The notes beneath the pieces are model-generated. The model made no database searches, had not been told where the DNA came from, and saw only the letters and a list, made by a program, of their open reading frames with translations. DNA of 64,000 nucleotides. Source: Motacilla alba alba. Lineage: Eukaryota; Chordata; Aves; Passeriformes; Motacillidae. The position numbers and the translations under genes were made by a program. Every line of letters begins with the position of its first letter. Position 1 is the stretch's first letter. Positions 26,101-38,100 of the stretch are shown piece by piece. The stretch lies in assembly GCF_015832195.1 (NCBI RefSeq), contig NC_052021.1, positions 24,782,286 through 24,846,285 on the forward strand, given 5' to 3'.

Positions 26101-29100
26101 CCTCTTGTGACTGGAATTGTGGTTGGGAGAGGAGGAACAACTTTTCAATCCTCATATTCACAAACCTGTGCAAGGCCTAGGCAGGGCTGTCTCTGAAGAA
26201 CCCTGAAATCCCTTGGTAAGGGTGTCAGTGGAGCAGCCTGCCTGCTGAACTTGCCATGACTCTTCTGTGCTTTAATCCACAATTTGGTTTGGGGGGTTTT
26301 ATGCTCAAAAATAAGGGGAAAGGGAACCTAAAGTTAAAGCAATGCTGAGGGATGCCAGGGCTCCCTATGGTAGTGGAGAATAGAGATCCAGGATGCTGCT
26401 ACAACACTGATAGAGTGTTTCTGAACTCTTAACTCCTACCAGCTCATTTGATGTTACTGGAAAGAAGGGGAACTCTACAAGCAGAGGAATCACCTTAGAA
26501 AACAATTGAGAGGTTTATTGAAAATAACATCAACTATATACTATTAGGAACTTACTATCAACAGGAAGTGTAAAATTTGGTTCTGTGAGCTTTTTACTCA
26601 CTTTTCTGCAAATTCTTTGGGCAGCAGGAGGCAGATGGGGTCCTTCCTAGCCCAGGGGCCTTTCTGAGATTTAGTAATTTCATGTTTGTTCCATCAGTAT
26701 CTACCTTACATTGGGAATTATGAGTCCCAGCATAAGCCAGCCAGGAAGATAATAAAGAAGCCTCATACATAGTGATCTAAAATTCCTCACATCATCTAGG
26801 GCTTCTTTACAGTCTGAGACCTCTTAACTCATTCTACTTGCGTTCCAAACTCTTATAGATAAACAGGTGCTTTTGCCTAAGATGAACTTCAATCTAAAGA
26901 AAAAAAAAAAAAAGAAAGAAAGCTTCAAAGCTTGCTTTTAAATAATCATATTCAATCATTAACATGAGAAATTGCTTTGTGTGTTCCTAGACATGTCACA
27001 GAAATTACTGAGATAAATAGATTCCATGACAAATTTTATGTACTTATCTGCAGTCTTGTGAATGTATTTGTTTTCTTCTATGTTTGATGCACTCTGTCTC
27101 ATTACAGGTCAGGAGGGGGAATGAGCCAACATATCCAGACTTTCAGGGCTTTCAAAGAGAAATTTCTCATGTTTCTCTTCTTAAGTGCTAGCTGATATTA
27201 TTAGATGAGACTTTTGTCTTGAATGTGGAAATATTAAAGAAAAGTCATGAGTGGAGGGAGGAAGAAAGAACACAGGTTAGAAAAGACAGATGTGTTTAAT
27301 GACAAACACATTTGTCCATGGGAATAATTTCTACTGGCCAGAAGCCCAATTAAACACATAAAATAGAAATCCAGAAAAATAGATTAATGGTCCAGTCATT
27401 AGCGATGGAGGAAGAAAAAGACAAACCCAGCTAATTCTGTACTGGGCATGACAGATGAGCTCTCAGCAAATAATTGGGTGACATTCATCAAATGTGAACT
27501 GAAAGGAGGCATTGGAGGGCAAAACACTGCCATAATCTCTGGGATTTACAGTGTTGGAGCATTTGCTCATAGGAAAAGGAAAAGTTCATCAAAATAAATT
27601 AAGTTGGGCCTTCCAAAATTCATTCTGTACCACAGTGCTTGCCAAAACTTTATTGGAGGCTTGATCATTTTTTTGGAACTGTTATAACTGTGCATGTAAA
27701 TCATGCGAAGATGAGACCCTGGCTGGGAAAAGCTTACACAACTCCTGCCAATAGAATTGTGGGTGGCTTCATATTAACTGGCTCAGGAAGACCACAAACC
27801 TCAAATATTTCTATTTCTAAACCCCTGTCAAGGTGACCTAGTCCAGGTGGAAGCTTGAAAGGGAGTTTAACTATTGCATAATGAACTTTTACAGTGTTTT
27901 AATCCTAACTTTCTGCATTTAAAAACCAGACAAACAAACAAGAAAGTCAAAAAAACCCCCTCCAGGTACCAGTTTTCATTGGGATAAAGCCAAAATAATG
28001 GAGTAAAACCTTTTGAGTGTGGCAGACTTGTAGTAGAACCTGTTGTATCACAGAAAGTGGAAGTTGATCACCCCTTGATATTTTTGCCCTCTATGTTCAC
28101 TGGATTAACTGTAAGATTGTTAGACTGTTCCCAATCTTAATTGGTCATCACAGCATTTACAAAGTGTGTAAATATTCATGTCCTCATCTACAAGTTGAAG
28201 ACCATGTCTCAACCCATCAGAAGATGTGGATATTGAACGCAGGGTTCTTAGCAAGTAGTCACTGGACATATTCAGTTCATGTGAGAATTGAGAATTTGGG
28301 TTTTCCAATGGAGGCCATAAAAATTAAAAGAGAAGAGGGGATATTTAAATATTCCCTGTGCTGTTTTAGACAATATCTAGAAGTGTGGGAATCCTTCAAG
28401 CAGTGCTTGTAGAGCTGAGATAAAATTACTGCAAATATGAATTTTTGCCTTTTAGCTGGACTCAGTATGAACCAACTGCACAGTCTGTTCTCTCCTGTGA
28501 AAATTTTATTTAGATGTGGAAGTATTAAATGGGAAATGTATTTTTCAGAAGTAGCACCCAGTGATCTTATTCAGCCTGCAGAAGAGAAAGCTGCAGGGAG
28601 ACATTGGGGCACCTTCCAGTATGTAAAGTGGCTATAAGAGAGCTGGAGAGGGACTTTGGACAAGGGCATGGAGTGTCAGGACAAGGAGGAATGGCTTTGA
28701 ACTGAAAGAGGGTAGAATTAGATTAGATACAAGGAAGAACTGGATGATCTTTAAGGTCCCAACTTAGACCATGGTGTGATTCAACTCAGAGCAGGACCCT
28801 GAAATGCTCACTGCTGTGCCAGTCCACAGTGTGCTTTCCATGAAGTGAGAGCCCAGTGAATGCTCTTTTCTCCCTGTCTCTTCTATTGGCTTGTTCTGGG
28901 TCTGTAGACAAGTTGCTTTAGATTTTCCTGTTTGTGTTTACCCTTGGCTTTAGCTGAATGTTATCTGTGTAGAGTTTATTTGCTGTCATATAGGTCATTC
29001 TTATGACCTTATGCCATGTGTGCTATTATAGTGACTGGTTTTGTTTTTTCTCTGGAGGGTGCCAAATACAGTTTTGATGACATTACAAGTAAAAATGGGA

Positions 29101-32100
29101 AAAAATCTGAAGGGGAAGTCTTAGTGTAGAAGCTGGTCCTACCTCTAAACCTCTCTTTCTTTCCAGTTTTTCAAACGGTCAATGGAAAAGCCTTGAGTTG
29201 ATTAGATATCAAATTTCATGACCAATAATAGCGTGTCCTTTGAATGACAGCTTCTCCTGGGAAGAAAGTCACTATCTAGAGGTGAATACATTGCTGAGAA
29301 TATAACTGATGCTGTAGCAATGTTCTGTGTAAGCTCATTCTCAAATATCACTGTCAGATAAAGGAAGTATATCTAGGAGAAAATCTAGGACCTTTCTCTT
29401 AGCTTTATTGGAAGCTTAAGAAGCCAACAAGTGATATTCCATACAATAGACAAGTGCTTTGTGCATTGTTTTATCTTAAGACCTGCAAGACTGCCAAACC
29501 ATCAGAATGTAGGAAATTCACTGATGTAAGCCTTGTTTCAGCCAGGTCTGAGATGGTGCCAGAAAGAACACCTACAGCAAGAGTAAGTGACTCTTAACAG
29601 GTTTTAGAGCCCATATTTTACAAATTATCCGTGTTAGATCTCATTGATGCATGGCATTTTTGCATAGGCTTTAGTTCATTCAGTCCATAAAACTGCAGAT
29701 TTGGATGTCTATCAGTTCCCCCCACGCATATCCGTTTTCAGAGAGTATAATTTCAGAGAAACCAGTTTCATAGTGACAAAGGGCATCTAAGAGCTTAGCT
29801 CCAGCTTTCCAAGAGCACATTTACAGTTAGCAGTGAATGGCGCTAGTGTGGATCTCTGCTGCTAGTCACTGTAAAAGGTTGGTGGAAGACAATCCTGGCC
29901 TCAAGGGACTTACAGTGCATACAAGGCTGAGAAGCAGCAAAGAGGGATTATCTCCACTTACAGGGGAAGAACAGAAGCACAGAGACTTTAAATTACTTGC
30001 CCAAGGTAACTGAGCTGGACCATGTGATGAAACCAGATCCTCCTTTTCCTCCCACTCAGCAGCTTTTTTTCCTGAGCTGTTGAAATCACACTGGATTTGA
30101 ATCATAAGAGACAAAATGGAAAGTTCAATAGCACGGCTTAAATAATTCTTCATCTCTCTCAGGTTTGTGATTTCTTTGGAATTACCCAGATGCCTTTTGG
30201 GACAGCTGTGCCTGTCATAGAAAATATACCTGAAAAAGTTTGTCAAGCACTTTTAGAGGTCTCATCACAGAGTGTCTCAGAAGGGTCATCTCTGACTTTC
30301 TTTGGTGTTTCCATAGGTGACAACTGGTGGAAGAGCAACTTACTATGTGTCATACAGACGGGAACCCTTTGCACAGATCAAATTACCCAAATACTCTCTT
30401 CCTAAGGTGAGTCCACCATTCGTGAACATAGACGTGTAGTATCTTGGGAAGCCAAATATGTGAGGTTCCATAAGGTGAAGTGCCAGGTCCTTCATTTGCA
30501 TCACAACAACCCCACACAGTGCTACAGGCTGGGGACAGAGTGGCTGGAAAGTGGCTCAGTGGAAAACAACCTAAGGGTGTTGGTTGACAGCAGCTGAACA
30601 TGAGGCAGCAGTTCCTGAGGTGGCTAAGAAGGCAAATGATATCTTTGTATCAAAAAAATTGTTGCCACCAGGACTAGGAAAATGACCTGTTATAATACAG
30701 ATTTGTTGGCCCTGATTTAGAATTGGTGCATGCTATAAAATCAGGGGTGCTTTTGTAATTTAAAGATGAGAAGTACTTTAAGGCTAGGTGTCAAGGAAAA
30801 GTCTTTGAGCCATGTAAAGGAGGATTGTTTATGCTGCCCTTAGTTACTAGAATATTTTTGCTGTACAGGAATAACCATCTGTCATGTGCAGATTAATGAA
30901 CTCTGCTGGAGTTGTACGTATGTGAGGTTGGCACCAGGGTAATGCAATATTTCCACTGCAACTGGTAAAAACAGATTGAAGTCATTGGGCATTTTGCTTT
31001 ATTTTCACACAGTTGGAATAGGTTGGGTACCTCCTTAATCTAAGGAATTACAGCTCCTGGGCAAGAACCAACCTCCTGATTTAGTCTTCCTTTGTTGAGG
31101 GAAATGGCAAATCTCCCACTGATTGTACTCACTGGGATAGAATTAGGCCCTCAAATGGTTTTTCTCCCCATCTCATGCCGATAGGATATGTTAGGTCTAT
31201 TAGAAATAGCCCCATTTAATTAATCCTAACTTTTCATCTAGGTACCTCACACAAAAGATTAAGATGCCTCCTAGGCAGGATGAGGATATTGAGCTGATCT
31301 TCATTCAGATATTCTTTCCTGAAATCAGGTCACTCCATCCTTTGGGAGACTTCCAGAATTATGATTTCTTGATGCAGAAACAGTGCAAGGAATTAATCAA
31401 GGCCTCTTGGCCTCTAGAGAAAGTTTAAATAGGTACAAATAGATAAATAGAGTCTCATATAACTGCAGTCATTTTGCTTCTAGCTGAACCCGTGTCAGTT
31501 TGTTCAACAGTGGTGGCAAGGATGAAGCGCTTCAATACTCATCATCACCCTGAAAGTAATGTCCACGAACCTGTTTTAAAATAATACCAAGAAAATGCAC
31601 TGTCAAATCTCTTTGATATTAAAACTAAATGGGGAAAACCTTGTTAGACTTTTTTGTATCTTGGGCAGCAACAGAAATCCAACAAAGTTTAGTGGGTGGA
31701 TTGTTTGATAGCCCCTATATTGTGGGATGATTATCTCAGATAAATTGTCAATAGGAAAGTGTGTTATTAAAAAACACTATCAGCAGTAGCTCAAACTGAT
31801 ATCTATACCTCACCTTCAAATAAATATGAACTCCAAGGTTTTTTGAAACCATCCCTTGCCAGTTGGAAGCACAAGGCCATTATTTCAGCATGTGAATGAA
31901 AATTATCACTGCTTTTCGCCCGGTGCCATATGATGCTTAGTGACTATGAAGACTCCAGGCTCCAAGGCTGTGAATCTTCCATGAGTAATAAAACCGACTT
32001 ACAAATTTATAAATAAAAAATGAAACTGGATGAAATTCCTTGAAGGTACCGAAAATGAAGAAAGCAAAAACCCTTCGCCCAGCTGGTGATTATTTAAAAA

Positions 32101-35100
32101 GTGAAATGCAGAAAAGTCACAATGCTGGTAATTTATTGGCTTGCTCTAACAGAAAGTTGTTAAACATACCTATAATTCATGCTCCATCTCCATTCTTTCA
32201 TAATTCATGGTAATTACTACATGTCCCGAAGGGCAAAGAAATACAGAGATACTCAGTAACAGGCCTTTTGTCTTCTTTTAACAGGACATGCATATTATCA
32301 GCACAGATGAGAATCAGGTCTTTGCAGCTGTTCAAGAGTGGAACCAGAATGACACCTATAACCTGTACATCTCGGACACCCGAGGGGTCTACTTCACCCT
32401 GGCCTTGGAAAATGTGAAAAGCAGCCGAGGACTGGAGGGGAATATTGTCATTGACCTTTATGAGGTATGCAGTAAAGGTCACCCTGCAAAGAGCAGCAAC
32501 AGCCTGCTAGTTCAAGCAAGTGTAAATCTCTTACCAACCTCCCAGGATTTTCATTTGTTTTAGGATCAGCCCTGAAGCATTTCCTGGATTTGATGCTGAG
32601 TTGACTCATGTGGAATAGATGCAGTTATTCTGCTATGGGTGCAACAACTGGTTGGGTTCAAGTCAATGGCTGGTTAGCTATGTGTCATTTCCAAAAGGGA
32701 AATTCCATTATCCTTCTCATCCTAATGTGGATATCCATAGAAAGACTAAACATAACTTTTTTTCATCCCCTTGGGCATCTAGAGACAACTGCTCATGGCA
32801 GGGAGTCTGGACTGCACCTTCATGAACATTGAACAGTTTGTGAACTACAACCAAAAATTTGTAGGTGCCACTTGCCCAGAGATGACAGATGGATAACTTC
32901 TACCCCAAACTATCTTCCATCCTCATGGTTCTTCCAAGCCTGTCAGCCTTGGCCAGCAGCAGTACATTCAGAGCAGTTCCAGTTCCTGGTTTCTTCAGAG
33001 CATTCTGGTTTTGGTGTGTTATTATTTGTTGGATGGAAGATCTGCTGAAGTGCAGGGCTCAGTGCTTTGCCAGCAGCAAACAACTAATCAGTAATACTAA
33101 CAGAAGTGGTTGCAGCCTGATTATTACTGTTACACAGAGAAATGTTCTTGCAGCTGCATGCAGAGGTTACGACTATAAATTTTTTTATTTCAGCCAGAAT
33201 AATGCTCATTTAACAACATAATCAATTTGTTTATAAAAATCCAGGTAGTTTAAGTCAATGAGGGAAAATTCACAAATAACACATTGATTAGTGTGAAGGA
33301 AAGGCTTTATGTTTTTTCTTCACCTGGTTAAATATATTTTCCTACCTCTGAAAAAGTATATTTCTTTGCTATGATGGACCAGCTAAAATTAACATGCATT
33401 ATCTCACATTCCTGGGCAAACCTGTGTATTCCCCTCTGGTATATCATAGACTTTTCGCTGTTAAATGCTAATAAATTTTTACAGAGTAATTTAAAGAGTA
33501 GTATCACTCCAGGGGCTTCAGAGTAGAAGGATTTGCATCCTGACAGTTGCCAGGAAGTTGCAGATTTGCAGAAAATTTCTTCTTCCTGTCTCACTTTCAC
33601 AGCTGTGCAACAGAAACCAGACTCAACATGAAATCTTCTTGGGGATGTTTTGACAGGACCATATTCTGCTGGAATGGGTTCTGCTGACAAAAATCAAAAT
33701 ATTTGAAACAACTGGCTTGATTTGTCAGAATTTGAATGTGGAAGGAAAGCAAAGAAATCAAGTTTGCAAAATATCAGTGTCACAGCCTGTTCAGGATTCC
33801 CAAATTTGTATTGATTTTTTTTTTTTTCTGGTACACAAAAGGATCCCACACTGCTTATGATGTGATCTTCTGTCTCCCCTGTTTTGGCAGTCAGTGGGGG
33901 CAGTGGGGCAGACCCCATCCTCAAGCTCACAGAGCTCAAGAGTGACCTGGTGCATGCTGCACCTTCAAGCCCATCATCAGCCTATCTGCAAGAACTCAAT
34001 GAAATCCAAAAGCGGGCTGTTTCCTAGGGATTTGCTCTGTGACCATCCTTGTCTTTTTCTTCCTAAGAGAGAATACACACAAGGCCTTTCAGCTTTGCAA
34101 GATGTACCTTTAGTGCCATTTGGTGTTCTAAGATTTGATTGAGATGCTTTCCTTGCTTTTACAGAGACCTTCCACTCCTGAGAGTGCTCAGATGGACATT
34201 GCTTTTGGCCTGTTCTTCCAATGTATTTTTTTCACCTCTCTCCCTTTTTCCTAGGTAGCAGGGATCAAAGGCATATTCCTGGCTAACAGGAAGGTGGATG
34301 ACCAGATCAAGACTTTCATTACCTACAACAAAGGCAGAGACTGGCGTTTGCTACAGGCACCGGACACGGATCTAAGAGGGGATCCTGTACTTTGCCAGCT
34401 GGTGAGTGGAACATCTTTTCCAAGGCACACTGATTCCTTCAGAGCTGCTTATTGTAGTCACCAGGTTAACTAAATTCTCCCTGTATTTTTTCTTTTGGCC
34501 TTCTGTGTGTTAAATGAATTCAGTAATTTCTTTATCGATAGCTTCGTAGGTTTTAAGGGCAAATTCTGACCATCTTTCTAGAGGTATTTAATACAATTCA
34601 AGTCAGAATAAGAAAGTTGCTGGGGAAAAGTGCTCTAAGTCAGATTGTTGTTAAAACAAGGGCAGACATGCTTGTTTGTAGGGCAGAGTTCCTGCTTATG
34701 CATCAAAGGAACATGTGACCTATGTGTGGGGTCATTTTCAGAAGGATCAGAGCATTTGTGTGCAGTCACCAAGGGTTCCTCTGATATTTAATTTGGTGAA
34801 TATTAAAGCTTCTGCCTTTTGTTTGTTTTCTGTCAACAGCCCTTTTGCTCACTGCACTTGCGCCTGCAACTCTCAGAGAATCCATATACTTCAGGGAGCA
34901 TTTCCAGCAAAGAGACAGCTCCTGGGCTGCTGGTGGCCACAGGTAAGAACATAAGTGCTTCTCACTGCTTGCCCATACCTCCCTGGGAGCCTGAGAGTAT
35001 ATGAGTTATTCCCCACTGGTGTAAAGCCTTTCAGCTCTGTTTCAGCGAGTGCTGAACTAATTCACATTAACTCCCATTTGCTTTGGGCTAGGAGAAGGCA

Positions 35101-38100
35101 TATGGGCCCAAGTTAAAAAAAGATTTCAGGTATTTGTTGCTCTACAATAACCCATTTGCAGATCTAAGCCCACGCTTTCAGGGTGCCATTACCCAGTGGC
35201 ATTACTGGAGCCTCTCATGTTGTTACAACCACTGGGCATGTCTACCTGTTTGCTGCAGGTACCATGAAGGAAAATAGTACCCAAGGGCTACACTCCTAGG
35301 AGGTTTCAATATGTCCCCCTCTTGAGCAAGCACAGCGTTGTCACAAAGCCTGTCAGGAGAAGGCTGGGCTTCCTGGGTGCCTGTCTTGTGCATGGCAGCT
35401 ACTTTTAACTCTGTACTGCTGTAAGACAAGCAGCATTTAATCAACACTGCATGGGCCATTGGTGTTGTGGGCTGTTCTGCAAAATAGTGCTTTGGCAGGC
35501 TGTGTTGTTTAAATGACAGCCTGCTACAATACTTCGTGGTGGCAGAGCCACTGTAATTAATCCACACGATGGATGGGGCTACCAACCACCCTCAGCTCTG
35601 TGGGAGCTGCTGGCTAACAAAGTACTTCCTGAATGGCTGGTGCTATTGAAGGCTGGCCTCTGAGCCATGGAGCAGTTCTGTCTTTTCAAATGGAGCCTCT
35701 TACCTACACTCAAATATGTCTGAATAGCTTAACTGTTTTTTCTAAGGCTCAGTTTCTCTCCTTGGTCCTGTTTGGCATAGCAGTGGCTTGCAAGTGTGGG
35801 CAGTTAGCATATTGTCTGCATGAATTTACACTATTTCCTCCAGCCATTTTCATTCTCATGTCCTTCTGTGCTTCAGTGTGTTTGCCAGACTAAGGCAGAA
35901 CCTGAGACGGGTTCCCTTCATGACATTTATATCTCAACAAGGGAGATGCCATGTGATTTCCAGTTCACTGATCCAGGCCAAATGAAGTGAGATAATTTGT
36001 TTCAAACCTCCAGATATCCCCATGCACAGCCAAGTGGAGTCATCACTTGTGGCAGGTTGCACTTGCTAGATGGATGCTTAGGAACAAGCCCTACTCATGA
36101 TGCTGTAATTACAAAAGCTTTTTTTTTAACCTTTTAGGAAGCAAATAGAGGCAGCAGGACTGTGAGATTCTAGGCATTGATCTAAATTGTTAGTAAATTA
36201 GGTTCTTTTCAAACTGCCAGTGCATGGGATGAATGCTTTCCCAGTCTAACAATTAACCTTTAAAAGGCAGAATATAATTTCTGCCTTACTGCTTTGTAGA
36301 TGAAGAAAACCTTACCTGTTGGGAATATACACATCTGTTTCCACTAACCAGTTTCACAACAGCAGGAGCATCTCACCATGTTGCTGAATGCATTCAAGGA
36401 TAAGCTGTGCAATTTTTTCTCACAAGTGTTGGCTGCTCAAACATTTCATTTACAGTGAGACATTTCCAGCAATGATTGGAAACTTGGACACTTGGTACAG
36501 GACAGAGGTTAGATTCCTGCAAATGGAAGAATTATGTTTTATTATCTAACTGTATGGCTGCTAAATCCTCTTGACTTGTTTAGGAGTTACATTTTGTAAG
36601 GTTTAAATGCATGCAGCTGAAACTAGAGGAAGAGAATGAAGGAAATAATGGAACAGCTTTGCACAGAAAACATGAAGTGATTACAACCAAATTCTTGCCT
36701 TTTCTCCCTTTCCTTACCTCCATCTGTAAATCCATGTTTGAAAATTTGAAGTTTCCATTTTGGTGTTTAAAATATAATGATACAAAACTTACACGGATAC
36801 CTTTAAATCAGTGTCTTATTCTTAAGGACTTCCACTCATGATAAGACACTGGGCTAAGAAGATCTGAAACAGTAGATTTATCCTCCTGAACCTGGATGTC
36901 CCTTTAGGCTGACCTTCTGTATGGTTGCCCACATCAGGTTTTCTTTACAGCCCCATCTAAAACAGTTGGTGACTCTTGCTGGTGTCAGGGAAGAAAATTA
37001 GGTAGATGGACAGTATGGCATTTCCTATATTCTGAGCACTGATGAAAACACCCTTCTTGAGTTGTGCTGCCTCCCAGAGCCAGAACTTTTTTGAAATAGC
37101 ATTGACACAATAATGTGGTTAGTTGAATTCTGTGATGGTAACAGGAGAGTGTCAACCTATTTTAATTTCTAATTTTCCAGCATTAAGTGTCAGAAATTTA
37201 ATTAACATTTTCATTAGCGTGTTCATCCACAGAAGAATGTCTGACACTTGTTTTGCAGGCAATATTGGCTCTGAACTTTCCTACACGGAGGTTGGCGTGT
37301 TCATCTCTTCTGATGGTGGCAATTCCTGGAGACAGGTATGTTTTGCACAGCAAAGGAAAGCACAGAGCCTTTTGCTATTCTTTTGACTCTTCACTTCCCA
37401 GGGGAGTGGAGCACTCATGCACTACTTCCTTTGTTTGCAGATCTTTGAGGAGGAATACAATGTTTGGTTTCTGGACTGGGGAGGGGCACTCGTGGCCATG
37501 AAACACACGTCAGTGCCCATCCGGCACATGTGGTAAGGAAACTTGTTACTTTGAGAGGGTGCCAGTGTCTATAAAATGAGCAGGAGAAATAATTTTTAGC
37601 TATGTTTTACCACCATTTTGGTTTTATTGATGAATATAATGATTATTACACCATTTTATAAATATAATGACTCCATACATTAGCCTATGTTATGAATTGC
37701 TCTTTGCACTGGTAATGTACTATGAGCCTCCAGGTGAGGTTTCTTTCCTACACATATACTACGTCATCCTTTGGGCTTCAGATATTTCTGAGAGGATGTG
37801 TTTCTCATTTCTGCATTTTGTTTACAGAATTTAACCTTAATCTGGTAAGACAGATAAGGGAGGGAGAGGAGAGGGCAGTAGGTGTAGATAATGACAACAG
37901 AGATATCTTGCTAACCCCTCTAGTATTTGACTATCAATTTCCAGAGATACTGTGGTGGCAACTGATTAGAGTTGGAGGTGAAATAGGGCAAAATGATTTC
38001 TCAGTTGAAGACACTGTTTTGCTATAAATGGGTTATAACAGCCTAAGCACTAAAGATACCACTCAAAATTATCCTCTTCTTAGCTCTTGCCCCTCTGACT

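Larger units (their letters stand above)
17967..30316 (+). other. SORCS3: SORCS3 intron between exons B and C (12,350 bp)
   Basis: Donor GTATGT, acceptor TTTCCATAG. No coding exon was recognised, and the flanking exons encode contiguous residues of the family. Contents: a short (TG)n near 19505, a 23-bp-period duplication at 22482-22524, a GT-rich low-complexity run at 24609-24680, a CpG-bearing possible conserved element near 24890-25260, a (TTTA)n run near 25370, a possible conserved element near 27290-27560, and a CR1 fragment at 28636-28782. Confidence 0.85.

Noticed and set aside
34257..34261. Alternative acceptor AGs inside exon E
   Set aside because: They would remove 4 or 7 nt and break the frame of a highly conserved stretch.
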